64,000 bases of DNA from JBMYZL01 sp049610385 (GTDB lineage Bacteria; Bacteroidota; Bacteroidia; Flavobacteriales_D; Sanyastnellaceae). Numbering within the stretch: the stretch's first letter is position 1; each line of letters starts with the position of its first letter. Shown one piece after another: positions 1-10,323 of the stretch. Under the pieces are notes generated by a model. The model searched no databases and was not told the origin of the DNA. It saw only the letters and a program-made list of their open reading frames with translations. Both the position numbers and the translations under genes were made by a program. The stretch covers positions 60,146-124,145 of the forward strand of contig JBMYZL010000007.1 of the NCBI GenBank assembly GCA_049610385.1. The letters run 5' to 3'.

Positions 1-2456
1 AGGTGCATGCCGGACAAGGGTACAGTGGACATTCGGATTATGATATGCATTTTGGACTGGGGGATGTCACCGAGGTGGACTCCGTGGTCGTGCATTGGCC
101 TGTTGGAGAAGCCTCCACCCATGTAGGACCATTTGCAACGGGTCCCACCCCCCACTTCCTGATTGAACCTGGAGCCAATCCCTGGTTTTCTGTCGGATGC
201 ACAAATGCTGAAGCTTGCAATTACCAGCCCGCTGCAGCCAATGATGATGGCTCATGTGAATTTGCCATCCCGGGATTTGATTGTGATGGCAATCCTGTTT
301 TAGGTGAGCCTTCGCCCGAGACGCACAGTTGGGCACGCTTGTGGAATGAGACTCTTTTGCATGGCATTCGTCACGATTGGGCTCGCCCCACCGTTCATGC
401 AAGGAATTTGTGGCATGCTTCCGTCCTGATGTACGACGCTTACGTGGCTTATGCGCCTGACACTGCAGGCGCCCCTGCGCAATTCTTTTTGGGGGAAACC
501 CTGGGAACATTCAATTGTCCTTTCGACTCGGCAGGATTGAGCTCACCGTCTGCGGAGGCAGACAGGCTTCAAGCTCGGAATTTGGCCATCAGCTTTGCCA
601 TCTCAAAATTGATGCTTCACCGATTTGCCGATGCACCACAGGCAGGTGTGATTATGGCGAGCATTTCAGGACGGATGGAGCAGTTGGGGCTGGATTTGGC
701 CTTTGAAGACACCGACTACACCACAGGAGATTGGATGCATGACGCACAAGCCCTGGGCAACTACCTCGCCGAGCAGATGATTGCCTTCGGGCTGCAGGAC
801 GGCAGCAACGAAGACATTGGCTACCAAAACACTTATTACAACCCGATCAACTGGAACTTGGTAATGGATGAGCCCGGGAACCCCAACATGTTCTTCCCCA
901 ACCGATGGCAGCCACTGCAATTGACCGAATTCATCGACCAAGGTGGGAACCCAGGAACAAACATCGCTCCTGATTTCTTGAGTCCAGAATGGGGGAATGT
1001 GGTGCCTTTTTCCTTGCAAGCAGAGGACATGGAAACGTATGAGCGTTTGGGCGGATTTTACCCCGTTTACCATGACCCCGGATCGCCTCCTTTGATTGAC
1101 CCAGAGGCAGAAACCGATGTGGAAAGTTCCGACTACAAATGGGGACAGGTCATGACGGCCATCTGGTCCAGCCACCTGTCACCGACCGACAGTGTCATGT
1201 GGGACATCAGTCCGGGTGCCATGGGCCGAAATGGTTACATCCCATCAGATTATGAAGAAGCTCGGGATTACTACGTTTGGTTGGAAGGGGGGCTCGAGAA
1301 TGCCCCAAACGGAACGCAAGGTCATCCGTTGAACCCACATACTGGGTTGCCCTATCCACCTCATTTGGTGCCTCGTGGAGATTTCTCTCGAGTGCTCGCA
1401 GAATACTGGGCTGATGGACCCGATTCAGAAACCCCTCCTGGACACTGGTTCACCGTCATGAACTACGTCAATGACCAGACGGAACTCGAAAAAAAATGGC
1501 GGGGATCTGGAGCCACACTCGATGACCTCACCTGGGATGTCATGGGCTATTTCTCCATGGGAGGTGCCATGCATGACGCGGCGGTAGCCGCATGGGCTTG
1601 CAAAGGATGGTATGATTATGTACGACCCGTCTCCGCAATTCGCTGGATGGGGGACCGCGGACAATGCACAGACCCCGAATTGCCCAATTACCACGGCGCT
1701 GGGTTGCCATTGGTCCCTGGCCGCATCGAGCTGATCACCGACAGCGATCCCATTGAATTGTCGGGGCCCAATGGCGAATTCATCAACGAACTCAAGATAT
1801 ACTCGTGGCGAGGCCCCGATTACATTGACATCCCGGCCACCGATGAAGCGGGTGTGGGTTGGATTCGGGTGGCCAATTGGTGGCCTTATCAACGCCCCAC
1901 CTTTGTAACCCCTCCCTTTGCAGGTTATGTAAGCGGACATTCCACGTTTTCTCGAGCGGCGGCTGAGGTCCTGACCTTGCTCACAGGTGACCCCTATTTT
2001 CCAGGAGGCATCGGAACGTTTGAAGCCCCGGCAAATGAATTTCTGGTTTTCGAAGATGGGCCTTCCGTCGATGTCACCTTGCAATGGGCGACATACCGAG
2101 ATGCCGCGGATCAATCGGCTTTGTCTCGTATTTGGGGAGGTATTCATCCGCCCCAGGATGACTTTCCTGGCCGAATCATGGGCGAAGTCATCGGCATTGA
2201 TGCATTCCATTGCGCCGAGACCTATGCCTGGCCTGCGGCTGCTTTGAACCCATGCAGTTTTGACTCAGAAATGGATTGTCCTGGCGATTTCAACGGAGAC
2301 GGTTTGCGAGCCATGTCCGACGTTTTGGCACTTTTGGTGGGTTTCAATCAGCCCGTCAACACTTTTAACCCCTTGCTCGACTTGAATGGCGACGGACTTG
2401 TAGCCACGTCCGATTTGATGTTGTTGTTGGGTTGGTGGGGCCAACCCTGCAACTGA
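1..2456 (+). CDS. Secreted vanadium-haloperoxidase-like (PAP2) protein with ASPIC/UnbV and dockerin-like ends, 5' partial
   Basis: The reading frame is open to the left edge, so the true start lies outside the window and the GTG at 3 is unlikely to be it. The first 60 or so visible residues (GQGYSGHSDYDMHFGLG, then VVVHWP) are the end of an ASPIC/UnbV domain, which usually follows FG-GAP repeats. One Cys-rich CxxxxACNY...DDGSC repeat follows. Next comes a roughly 600-residue vanadium-dependent haloperoxidase / PAP2 acid phosphatase module with all three active-site motifs: K-x6-RP (KGWYDYVRP), SGHSTFSRAAA, and SR-x5-H-x3-D (SRIWGGIHPPQD). These bind vanadate or phosphate. The C-terminus is a pair of dockerin-like calcium loops ending LLLGWWGQPCN, with no T9SS PNP domain. 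It is a paralogue of the gene at 20658-22664. Substrate (halide oxidation or phosphoester) cannot be told from sequence alone. Confidence 0.85.
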   Translation, partial: VHAGQGYSGHSDYDMHFGLGDVTEVDSVVVHWPVGEASTHVGPFATGPTPHFLIEPGANPWFSVGCTNAEACNYQPAAANDDGSCEFAIPGFDCDGNPVLGEPSPETHSWARLWNETLLHGIRHDWARPTVHARNLWHASVLMYDAYVAYAPDTAGAPAQFFLGETLGTFNCPFDSAGLSSPSAEADRLQARNLAISFAISKLMLHRFADAPQAGVIMASISGRMEQLGLDLAFEDTDYTTGDWMHDAQALGNYLAEQMIAFGLQDGSNEDIGYQNTYYNPINWNLVMDEPGNPNMFFPNRWQPLQLTEFIDQGGNPGTNIAPDFLSPEWGNVVPFSLQAEDMETYERLGGFYPVYHDPGSPPLIDPEAETDVESSDYKWGQVMTAIWSSHLSPTDSVMWDISPGAMGRNGYIPSDYEEARDYYVWLEGGLENAPNGTQGHPLNPHTGLPYPPHLVPRGDFSRVLAEYWADGPDSETPPGHWFTVMNYVNDQTELEKKWRGSGATLDDLTWDVMGYFSMGGAMHDAAVAAWACKGWYDYVRPVSAIRWMGDRGQCTDPELPNYHGAGLPLVPGRIELITDSDPIELSGPNGEFINELKIYSWRGPDYIDIPATDEAGVGWIRVANWWPYQRPTFVTPPFAGYVSGHSTFSRAAAEVLTLLTGDPYFPGGIGTFEAPANEFLVFEDGPSVDVTLQWATYRDAADQSALSRIWGGIHPPQDDFPGRIMGEVIGIDAFHCAETYAWPAAALNPCSFDSEMDCPGDFNGDGLRAMSDVLALLVGFNQPVNTFNPLLDLNGDGLVATSDLMLLLGWWGQPCN

Positions 2457-2488
2457 TTCAAATTCAAACCATGTTGTGGGCGTTGATT

Positions 2489-5407
2489 TCAATTTTGGCA
2501 AACATCCCCGAATGCGCCCAGCAATTGCAAGAGGTCATTGACGCCCACGCTCCCATCTGTATTGATGTCCTCCACACAAAATGAGCCCGTTGAATCCGGC
2601 AAGCAATGTTGGGCATTTGCATCCCAATATGTGCCTGGCCCACAGTAGTCGCTTCCATCTCCTGGCGTCGGCGGTGGTGTACAAGAACTGCATTCGCCAA
2701 AACATGGAATGGTCGGGCTCTCAAGGTTTGAGTCCAAGACAAACACCCGATTGAAGACATCTATTCCAGTCCCACAAGCCGAGGGAACGATTTCGTCCAA
2801 ACCCCAAGCATTGCCATTGATGAATTTGTATGCAATGGTCTGGCCCAAAGACAAGGAGATTGTAGTCGACCACACGGAACCCGTATCCAAAGCCAGCGGC
2901 GTACTTGCGGGGCTCCAACCTTGAAAGTCTCCCGCCACATGCATGCCCTCGAATGCCACCTCCAATTCAGCAGCATCCACTGCCAATGTGACGTTGTATG
3001 TGCAACTTCCATCATCCTCGCTGGCCCCAGAATCGTAGTTGTTGGCCATGGAATCGGTACATCCCGCATCCTCTGGATTCTCCAAACAGGGTGCACAACT
3101 CGAAAAACAAACCGCAGGAGGACTCAACAAGTCTGAACCCAGAACAAAGCTTCTGTTGAAACCACCTGAGCCGTTGGCCACACCACACGCTGTAGGAACA
3201 GACTCATCGGTTCCCCAAGCATTTCCATTCAAGAACTTGTATTCGATGGTGCTACCTACAGTCATTTCAATTGTGGTCACGTAGTCTCCGCTTGTTGGAT
3301 CTTCCATCAAGGGGGTCGCCTCGGGATCCCATTCTTGAAAAGTGCCGGCCACATGAGGGTCTGTGGGCAGTACATCAAAGCCCACCGCCAGGGTTACAGA
3401 ATAAAGACAAGAGCCATCATCGAATTCGGCGGAAGAATCGTAATTATTGGCCTCAACATCGGTGCAACCGCCGTCAATAACCAACGGCATTGTACCATCC
3501 AAATCCGGGGTCGGCAGTGGGGTATCCATCAGAATCCGCAATTCTCCAGGAGCAAAATACCATGGGTTGTTTAGGTCATTTTCAACGATTTCTTCACCCG
3601 TGAAATGGTCATACCAAGTGCCAGCGTATGGAAAGCCCGGTGGCATGGACAAACCGGAGGTCCCAAAATTTCCAATGACAATGACATTTTGATCTGGATT
3701 GTACAGTCGAATCCGTTTCAATTCACCCCACAAATCGGCATTGAAATCCCAACCATTGAATGCGGGCTGAGATTTTTTCAATTGCGCCACTGCTGCTGTT
3801 TTTTTCACTGCCGCACGTCGATCTGGATCATCCAGATACCACCATCGTTCGGGTTTTTCTTGCAGTTTGCACGATTCGTTAAAGGTGCCATTCAAACAGT
3901 CGAAAATGCTCACATCGTATCCCATTTCACTCCACTGCCATGTCATCTTGGGTCCTGGCATGGCGAGCAGAAATGCATGTGCCATGGCCAGGCGTTCCAT
4001 CGCCGTGCTGAAGTTCTTGACATCATAGTCCCCATTTTGAGCTCCAAAGGTCAACACTTCATGGGCCAAGCGTTCCTCATCATGACTCTCGAAATAGGTC
4101 ACCAAGTTGGGAAATGACCAGCCCCTTGAGGTGTGCAGTCCGAAACTCAAGTCCCCTCCCCATCCCATGGTGGCTTGGGCAAAATTGAAGGTCATTTTGC
4201 CCCAAAGCATAAACCCCCCATTCGCCAGAACCGTTTCCTCGTCGTTGTTTCCCAAATGTTCGAGGATGATGAAGGTTCCGGGATGGTTGGACCAAATGTG
4301 GTTGCCATAGTTGAACAACAAATCCACCCGGCCTTGATCGTATTGATTCCAAGCACCGATGTCACCGCCGCTGTTTGTTTGAGTCAACCCTTTGGATAAG
4401 TCAATGCGATATCCGTCAATGTGGTACTCATCAATCCAGTAATCAAAGACCCGTTTCCAAAATTCCTGGGTCCAAGAATCCCCATGATTGTAATCGTATC
4501 CCGGGCTGAAAGGATGCATCGCAACTTCATTGAACCAAGGGTTGTTATAGGCAATCGATCCATCGGCGTCAAGAAATTTTCTCGCCATGGGATCTTGCCC
4601 AAATCCGTGGTTCGGCACAATGTCCAGAATGACTGCTATTCCCCGATTGTGGCAGGCATTGACCAGCGTCTGTAATTTCTGTTTCGTGCCATAAAATTTG
4701 TCTGCTGCGAATCGAAATGAGGGGTTGTAGCCCCAACTTGAATTGCCTTCAAACTCACTGACGGGCATCAATTCGATTGCCGTCACCCCCAACCATTCCA
4801 AGTAATCGAGGCGATCAATCACATCTTGGTAGGTTTGACCACCATCAAAATCCCGAATCAACACCTCATAAATAAACAGACGATCTTGTGCCGGACGTTG
4901 GTAATTCTCATCTGTCCATGCAAAAGGCGTTGGATTCGTCTGAAAAGCCGCCTGCTGCCAACTGGCCTGACCTGATGGGTAAGTGGGCAAATAAGGCCAA
5001 TGATCCCAGGGGATGTACTGATCTTCCCATTGATCCAAGACCACCTCAGCATATGGGTCACCTACTTCCAAGGTGTCATCAATCAAATAATGGTATCGGT
5101 ACCAATTGCTGGGCAACAAATTGTTCATCTGCTTCCAGTACGTATTTCCGTCTACAGACCGAAACATCAGACTGCCATCGTTTACAGCAAAATTGTTGAA
5201 GTCGCCTCGAAGATGCACATGGTCTTTGCCCGGCGCACGCAGACGAAAAACAGCGCTGTTCGCACTCAAAATGTTCAACCCATCGACAGTCCCTTCCGGT
5301 GGATCCTGAATCTGAGTGGTTTGTGCAAATGAAGACAGAGTGGGCCCAAGCGCCATCCCGAACAGCGCAATGGCTGCGACGAACCTTAACAAAACGAAGC
5401 TCTTCAT
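2489..5407 (-). CDS. Secreted GH13 alpha-amylase-family enzyme with Cys-rich repeats and dockerin-like C-terminus
   Basis: A 972-residue protein with a signal peptide (1-29). Residues about 45-125 resemble a CBM48/early-set domain, as in branching and debranching enzymes. The GH13 barrel spans about 175-560. The four GH13 regions are visible: DIVPNH (about 262-267), GYRIDL with nucleophile Asp about 336, ILEH with acid/base Glu about 383, and ESHD with Asp about 443. Two tandem modules of about 90 residues follow, each starting VTLAV, carrying a YKF(I/L)NGNAWG motif and resembling starch-binding domains. Each is introduced by a CTD..ANNY...DDGSC repeat. The protein ends in one dockerin-like loop (DINTDGSVGVNDLLQLL, then FGDVCQN). 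It probably cleaves or rearranges alpha-glucan outside the cell. It converges with the haloperoxidase gene 32 nt away. Confidence 0.88.
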   Translation of the reverse strand: MKSFVLLRFVAAIALFGMALGPTLSSFAQTTQIQDPPEGTVDGLNILSANSAVFRLRAPGKDHVHLRGDFNNFAVNDGSLMFRSVDGNTYWKQMNNLLPSNWYRYHYLIDDTLEVGDPYAEVVLDQWEDQYIPWDHWPYLPTYPSGQASWQQAAFQTNPTPFAWTDENYQRPAQDRLFIYEVLIRDFDGGQTYQDVIDRLDYLEWLGVTAIELMPVSEFEGNSSWGYNPSFRFAADKFYGTKQKLQTLVNACHNRGIAVILDIVPNHGFGQDPMARKFLDADGSIAYNNPWFNEVAMHPFSPGYDYNHGDSWTQEFWKRVFDYWIDEYHIDGYRIDLSKGLTQTNSGGDIGAWNQYDQGRVDLLFNYGNHIWSNHPGTFIILEHLGNNDEETVLANGGFMLWGKMTFNFAQATMGWGGDLSFGLHTSRGWSFPNLVTYFESHDEERLAHEVLTFGAQNGDYDVKNFSTAMERLAMAHAFLLAMPGPKMTWQWSEMGYDVSIFDCLNGTFNESCKLQEKPERWWYLDDPDRRAAVKKTAAVAQLKKSQPAFNGWDFNADLWGELKRIRLYNPDQNVIVIGNFGTSGLSMPPGFPYAGTWYDHFTGEEIVENDLNNPWYFAPGELRILMDTPLPTPDLDGTMPLVIDGGCTDVEANNYDSSAEFDDGSCLYSVTLAVGFDVLPTDPHVAGTFQEWDPEATPLMEDPTSGDYVTTIEMTVGSTIEYKFLNGNAWGTDESVPTACGVANGSGGFNRSFVLGSDLLSPPAVCFSSCAPCLENPEDAGCTDSMANNYDSGASEDDGSCTYNVTLAVDAAELEVAFEGMHVAGDFQGWSPASTPLALDTGSVWSTTISLSLGQTIAYKFINGNAWGLDEIVPSACGTGIDVFNRVFVLDSNLESPTIPCFGECSSCTPPPTPGDGSDYCGPGTYWDANAQHCLPDSTGSFCVEDINTDGSVGVNDLLQLLGAFGDVCQN

Positions 5408-5468
5408 GACTTAGTGTCTAATTTACACAAAAAGGACCAAATCACCACCTCAGAAACCCTGACCACAT

Positions 5469-7736
5469 TCAACGACGGCCATGAACAATGACCTCATCCA
5501 TGAACAACCAAGTGGGTTCTGTGGCCGCATCGTGCCAATCCGGACATGGACCAGGATTGAAAGCCTCAAGCCAAATGTGGTCTGTCTGAATACCCAGCGG
5601 CAAAGTGACCGATTTCCGGCCTTGCTCATCCGAGGGCACATCCCAAGCTTCCCAGCCCAAATCCGAACCCTTCCACATGTCGATCTCCACCACGTCAGAG
5701 GATACATAAGCAGCGAAATCGAGCTGTTTAGGTAGGAAAATCCATGCGTCTTGGTAGACATAAAACTGCAAGGTCACAGAATCCACATGCACCTTGTCCG
5801 GCCAGACCAGGTCAACACGCATGTCTTCACCCAGCGCCGCTTGCCAATGTCCATCTCGAAAATCATCCGATCCACGCCATCCATCCACCAAACCCATCTC
5901 TCCCCCACCGGGATAATCAGGATTCAGGTCGTGTTGGATGTGGACGTGTTTCGCCGACAAGCCCAAATGACCGGCCAAAGAAAAACGCTCGGGTTCACTC
6001 AGCAGGCGGTTGCGGTGGTTGATTTCCACTCGCACTTCACCCACCTCCTTCACCGTGAAACGTGCGGGCAAGGTCTGAAGTTGAAGCGCATCATCTGCTC
6101 CTGCCGGAAAAAACCCAGCCATTCCTGTCACCCCGCGCATCGCTGGTTTCACTTCAACTTCCAATTGACCATTTGACCGAGAAGCCAGAGCCGCTACAGG
6201 AATGGTCTCCAGGCCATAATCCACACCCCAAGCCTCCAACCGGTCATAGTGGCAATCCAATCTGCTGAGGAAATTTTGCCATCCGGAATCGGTCGTGTCT
6301 GCTGTGCCCCACAACACCTCGGACATGGCGACCAAACGTGGAAACACTTTCGAATCCACCAAATTTTGTGGTGCATGCTCAGACCACATGTTGCATTCCC
6401 CTCCCAGCAGTTGACCAGGAGTGCCCGGCGGGACGGATTCCAAAACGGATCCAAATTTGTAGACTTCTCGCACATCCGTGGCATCCAACGGATAATCAAA
6501 ATAACAATGGGAAGTGGGACTGAAAACCGCGTCATGGCCAGCTTGAAGGGCATCAATCCCACCCTGCACACCCCGCCAGGACTGAACAATGGCCCCCTCG
6601 GGAATCCCTCCCTCCAAAATCTCATCCCAACCAACCAAAATTCGTCCATGGCTGGCGAGGTAATTCCCGATTTGGCTGATGAACCAAGATTGCAAATCAT
6701 GTTCATCATGCAAACCTTGTTCTTGAATTCGAGCCTGACACTTTGGACAAGCGGCCCAGCGCACCTTTGGGGCTTCATCTCCACCGATGTGGATGTATCG
6801 GGATGGAAAAAGGGCCAGAACCTCGTCCAACACGGTTTTCAAAAAGTTCAGTGTTTCATCATTTCCCGCGCAATAAATGTCTTTGAATACCCCCCAATCA
6901 TGTGGGACATCCAGTGCCTCACCCGTGCAACTTAACCATGGATAAGCCGCGATGGCGGCACGACTGTGACCTGGCAATTCAATCTCAGGGATGATCGTGA
7001 CTCCGCGAAGGGCGGCATGGTCAACGATGGCCCGGATTTGATCTTTCGTGTAATAACCACCATGCAAGGAGCCATCTTCCTCAGTGCGCCAAGCGCCCAC
7101 TTCTGTCAATTTGGGATAAGCGTCTACCGCGATTCGCCAACCCTGGTCTTCTGTCAAATGCCAATGCAACACATTCATTTTGTGAAGGGCCAACTGATCA
7201 ATGATGTGTTTGACAAATTCTGGTTCCATGAAATGGCGACAACAATCAAGGAGCAAGCCGCGGTGAGCATATCTGGGTTCATCTTCCAGACACACATGCG
7301 GCAGACGGAGCGACCCACAATTTCCATTCTCGCATTGAATGGGCATCAGTTGCCTTAGGGACACCAAACCCCAAATGGCCCCCTGCCGTCCCCCAGCTGT
7401 GATGTGGATGCCCGAATCATCAACATGCAATCGGTAGCGCTCGGCAGTCCAAGCCTTGTTGTGGGAAAAAACCAAGGGCTGGCGATTGATCTGACCATTT
7501 GGAAACACACCATTCATCCATTCGTCACGCCACCGCTGGCCATCATCGACCCAATCCGCGGCTGAAGAAAAATCCCAATCCAATCCCCCCAACTGAAGGG
7601 AGTCCTGAATCGATTCTGCCATCACTTGGCGTGGGACCGGCATAATCGGACATTTGGCGCCAGCTAAGAGGGTCTGCTGACCAGTGTGAGGTTCATGGCA
7701 CCCCAACAACATCAGGGTGAATGCCACCAAAATCAT
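5469..7736 (-). CDS. Beta-N-acetylhexosaminidase, GH20, lipoprotein
   Basis: GH20 exo-hexosaminidase of about 755 residues that releases terminal GlcNAc or GalNAc. The GH20b-like N-terminal domain is followed by the catalytic barrel with HWHLTEDQGW and the catalytic Asp-Glu pair in HIGGDEAPK (about residues 320-321). The C-terminal 200 residues look like a beta-sandwich and may bind sugar. An in-frame ATG three codons upstream (7745) exists, but the start at 7736 makes an exact ATGA overlap with the preceding gene, as at the other junctions of this operon. The N-terminus MILVAFTLMLLGC is a lipoprotein signal, so the enzyme should be membrane anchored. It is the last gene of the symporter / kinase / nucleotidyltransferase-CutC operon and would supply the amino sugar that the others handle. 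Confidence 0.9.
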   Translation of the reverse strand: MILVAFTLMLLGCHEPHTGQQTLLAGAKCPIMPVPRQVMAESIQDSLQLGGLDWDFSSAADWVDDGQRWRDEWMNGVFPNGQINRQPLVFSHNKAWTAERYRLHVDDSGIHITAGGRQGAIWGLVSLRQLMPIQCENGNCGSLRLPHVCLEDEPRYAHRGLLLDCCRHFMEPEFVKHIIDQLALHKMNVLHWHLTEDQGWRIAVDAYPKLTEVGAWRTEEDGSLHGGYYTKDQIRAIVDHAALRGVTIIPEIELPGHSRAAIAAYPWLSCTGEALDVPHDWGVFKDIYCAGNDETLNFLKTVLDEVLALFPSRYIHIGGDEAPKVRWAACPKCQARIQEQGLHDEHDLQSWFISQIGNYLASHGRILVGWDEILEGGIPEGAIVQSWRGVQGGIDALQAGHDAVFSPTSHCYFDYPLDATDVREVYKFGSVLESVPPGTPGQLLGGECNMWSEHAPQNLVDSKVFPRLVAMSEVLWGTADTTDSGWQNFLSRLDCHYDRLEAWGVDYGLETIPVAALASRSNGQLEVEVKPAMRGVTGMAGFFPAGADDALQLQTLPARFTVKEVGEVRVEINHRNRLLSEPERFSLAGHLGLSAKHVHIQHDLNPDYPGGGEMGLVDGWRGSDDFRDGHWQAALGEDMRVDLVWPDKVHVDSVTLQFYVYQDAWIFLPKQLDFAAYVSSDVVEIDMWKGSDLGWEAWDVPSDEQGRKSVTLPLGIQTDHIWLEAFNPGPCPDWHDAATEPTWLFMDEVIVHGRR

Positions 7737-9262
7737 TCCGCGCATGTCCGCAAACTACGAACGAACGCCTCTACATTTTGCGGATCCACCGGATGGGTTG
7801 TACCATCGAACAAAGACAAGGTCATCTCTCGACTCACCCTGCAAGATGCATGCACAGCTTCAACACCCATTCCACTCCAAACGGGCAAGTCTGCTGGCCG
7901 CACTCCGCTACCGACAACCACCTGAAAACCTTGATTGACCCATCCTTGAATCCGCTTCATTCCATCGATGGCCAACGGCGCCCCGCCTGAAGTCAAAATG
8001 CGCGTCAACCCCAATGCAGCAAGTCCCTTGGCATCGACAGCCCAATCCGGACTCAAATCGCACGCCCGATGAATGACCAAACGATGGGCGCCAAAAGTTT
8101 CGACCGCCTGTGCCAACCACGGCAGGTCGAGATGGCCGGTGAGATTTGTGGCGCCGATGACCGCGCGACTGGCCCCAGCTTGCAAGGCGGATTCAATTTG
8201 GTGCAGCATCCAAGTCTTTTCCTTCTCCGAGTATACAAAGTGGCCCGCACGTGGGCGAATCAAGGCATGGATCGGCAAGCCCCAATCTACCGAAGCCCGG
8301 ATGTCCGCCTCGGGGGGCGTGAGCCCCCCACAACTCCAATGCGCGCACAACTCGACCCGGTCTGCCCCTGCAGCTGCCGCGTGCTCCACATCCATGGGCG
8401 ACGAAGCACAGACCTCAAACAACATGGCCTTCTCATCCCGAGCCAAAACCCGCTCAGCAACTGGCACATCATGCAACCGCGTCACATCCACAACTGGGGC
8501 CTTTTGATGTTGAACCTCCAATCGAAAACCTCGTTGCATCAACAACGAGAGAGCGTCTGGCAATTCGAACTCATGACGAACAGGATGTGGACGTATCGAA
8601 TGACAGGCATCCAAAGTGGCCTGAACAGGCAATTTCAATAAATTCATGCTGACGGCCATCGGCCGATCCTTCCATTCTTTCAGGATTTCTGGGGTGGGTT
8701 TTTCTTCGATTCGCGCCAAACTACCTGAATCATCCACTTTCAATGCAGCAAACGAAAACACACGATCTTCAGGCAGCTGCAATTCCATCGGATCAAACCC
8801 CACCAAAACACTGTCATTCGGCGATGTTCGCAATGTTCTCAATGCGTGGGTTGTGGGCACATTGTCGCCATTGCACAACACAAATGTCTCCGTCTTGTCT
8901 TTCACAGTCTCGAGCGCCGCAGCCAATGCGTGAGCTGTACCAAGTGGTTGCTCTTGTCGCACACATTCCACCTGCATTCTGCATCCGGTTCCACTGCAAT
9001 TCCATTTGTCAAGTTCTCTCACCAGGTCATCGTCTTCAGGATGGCCCACAACGATGACCTCTGTAAATCCAGCCCGTTCTGCCCTGCGAAGCAAATGAAC
9101 CAACAAAGGCCTTCCGTCAATCCGGAACAGTGGCTTGAATCGTTGCTTCGCATCCTCAACATGTTCCGGACTCAGGCCTTCCGGCAAGTCCAAGGCCTCG
9201 GCACTCGCCCGCAGCCGAGTCCCCCTGCCGGCGGCCAAAACAACAATTCGCTGACAATTCAT
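7733..9262 (-). CDS. Fusion of sugar-1-phosphate nucleotidyltransferase and CutC-family protein
   Basis: A 509-residue protein with two complete domains. Residues 1 to about 270 form a nucleotidyltransferase of the GlmU/RmlA type: VVLAAGRGTRLR at the N-terminus, KP in the nucleotide-binding loop, QPLGTAHAL, and NGDN with the metal-binding Asp. Residues about 283-509 form a full CutC TIM barrel with its hallmark motifs RVELCAHWSCGGLTPP, IRPRAGHFVYS, a His-Arg-Ala (IHRACD) motif and RILTSGG. CutC was named for copper homeostasis, but its biochemical role is unsettled. The fusion is translationally coupled at both ends by ATGA overlaps. The context suggests that it converts a sugar 1-phosphate made by the kinase next to it into an NDP-sugar, with CutC acting on the same pathway. 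That role for CutC is inference. Confidence 0.9.
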   Translation of the reverse strand: MNCQRIVVLAAGRGTRLRASAEALDLPEGLSPEHVEDAKQRFKPLFRIDGRPLLVHLLRRAERAGFTEVIVVGHPEDDDLVRELDKWNCSGTGCRMQVECVRQEQPLGTAHALAAALETVKDKTETFVLCNGDNVPTTHALRTLRTSPNDSVLVGFDPMELQLPEDRVFSFAALKVDDSGSLARIEEKPTPEILKEWKDRPMAVSMNLLKLPVQATLDACHSIRPHPVRHEFELPDALSLLMQRGFRLEVQHQKAPVVDVTRLHDVPVAERVLARDEKAMLFEVCASSPMDVEHAAAAGADRVELCAHWSCGGLTPPEADIRASVDWGLPIHALIRPRAGHFVYSEKEKTWMLHQIESALQAGASRAVIGATNLTGHLDLPWLAQAVETFGAHRLVIHRACDLSPDWAVDAKGLAALGLTRILTSGGAPLAIDGMKRIQGWVNQGFQVVVGSGVRPADLPVWSGMGVEAVHASCRVSREMTLSLFDGTTHPVDPQNVEAFVRSLRTCAE

Positions 9263-10323
9263 GCTGTTGAAATTTCAGTGGTGACACCTCTGGGCAAAAT
9301 GCGGATGGGAATGCCACGCCCCCCTGCCGCATTCATGGCCTGAACGACTTTCGCTTCATCTGGCTGGTGACACAGCACAAAGCAACAACCTCCCCCTCCT
9401 GAACCGTTGATTTTGCCTCCAATGGCCCCCGCGTTTTGTGCGCGACTGAGCATATCTTCGATGCGATGGGTGGACAACCCAAAAGCATCGCGCAAAACCC
9501 CATGATGTGCTGAAAGACAGTCACCCACAGCCATCACATCACCCTGCTTCAAGGCTTCTGTTCCTGCAGCCGATAAATCCCTGTTTTTGAAGGTGGCCCG
9601 AAGCAAATTGAACTCTTCCGTAGTCCATGGTGGGCCGGATGCTGGCGCAGGAATGGCCGAGGCAGAAGCCAATTCGAAATCTTTTGGCATTCTTCGAAAA
9701 AGTTGCTCGCGCGCTGTTTTGACCCGGTGCAGTGTATCCAAGGTGTTTTTGGGTTGCAAGGAGTCACCAAGTACCCAGGCCATGCCAGAAGGAGGCCCAA
9801 TCAAAGATGTTTGGAAGACTGGTTCAAATCCAATGCTCCGCATGCCACCGAGAGCACAGCTGATGTGGTCCATTTGTCCACCCGGTTCTTGAAAAGCGAT
9901 GACTTCAGCATGGTGTGCCTTCTGGGCGATTTCCATTGGAGAAAATTGAATTCCAGCAGCCCTCGAAATGACCGCCACCATCGTCAAAACCCAAGCTGTT
10001 GAGCTGCTTGTGCCAGATGCCATGGGAATGTGGGTGCGGAAACGCATGTGGAACCCCGTGGGTGGAAGCCAGCCTTCCTCTTGGGCCAACCGCAGAACAC
10101 TCAGGCCATAATTCCGCGGTGACAAGTCCGGCAATCCAGTCAAATCAAAACACAAATCAGGCCGTCCATCTGGCAGGTTCATCACCACCTGTGAGCCCGG
10201 ATTTAAGGTCAATTCGACACGGCAAATGAGGTTTATGGCCGCCGCGGTCACCGGCAGACCCAAATAATCCTGATGCTCGCCGAACAAACAAATGCGGCCG
10301 GGTGCCGATGCGACCACGGTCAT
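9259..10323 (-). CDS. GHMP-family sugar kinase (galactokinase-like)
   Basis: About 354 residues. The N-terminus reads APGRICLFGEHQDY, close to the galactokinase signature GEHxDY. The central glycine/serine-rich phosphate loop is IPMASGTSSSTA. The C-terminal GHMP motif is GGKINGSGGGGCC. The start is taken at 10323 because it forms an ATGA overlap with the symporter stop and begins just before the first motif; an upstream in-frame ATG would add 31 unrelated residues. The product most likely phosphorylates a free sugar at C1. With the nucleotidyltransferase it would form an activation route like those known for GalNAc, GlcNAc or MurNAc salvage. The exact sugar cannot be read from the sequence, but the GH20 neighbour points to an N-acetylhexosamine. 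Confidence 0.85.
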   Translation of the reverse strand: MTVVASAPGRICLFGEHQDYLGLPVTAAAINLICRVELTLNPGSQVVMNLPDGRPDLCFDLTGLPDLSPRNYGLSVLRLAQEEGWLPPTGFHMRFRTHIPMASGTSSSTAWVLTMVAVISRAAGIQFSPMEIAQKAHHAEVIAFQEPGGQMDHISCALGGMRSIGFEPVFQTSLIGPPSGMAWVLGDSLQPKNTLDTLHRVKTAREQLFRRMPKDFELASASAIPAPASGPPWTTEEFNLLRATFKNRDLSAAGTEALKQGDVMAVGDCLSAHHGVLRDAFGLSTHRIEDMLSRAQNAGAIGGKINGSGGGGCCFVLCHQPDEAKVVQAMNAAGGRGIPIRILPRGVTTEISTA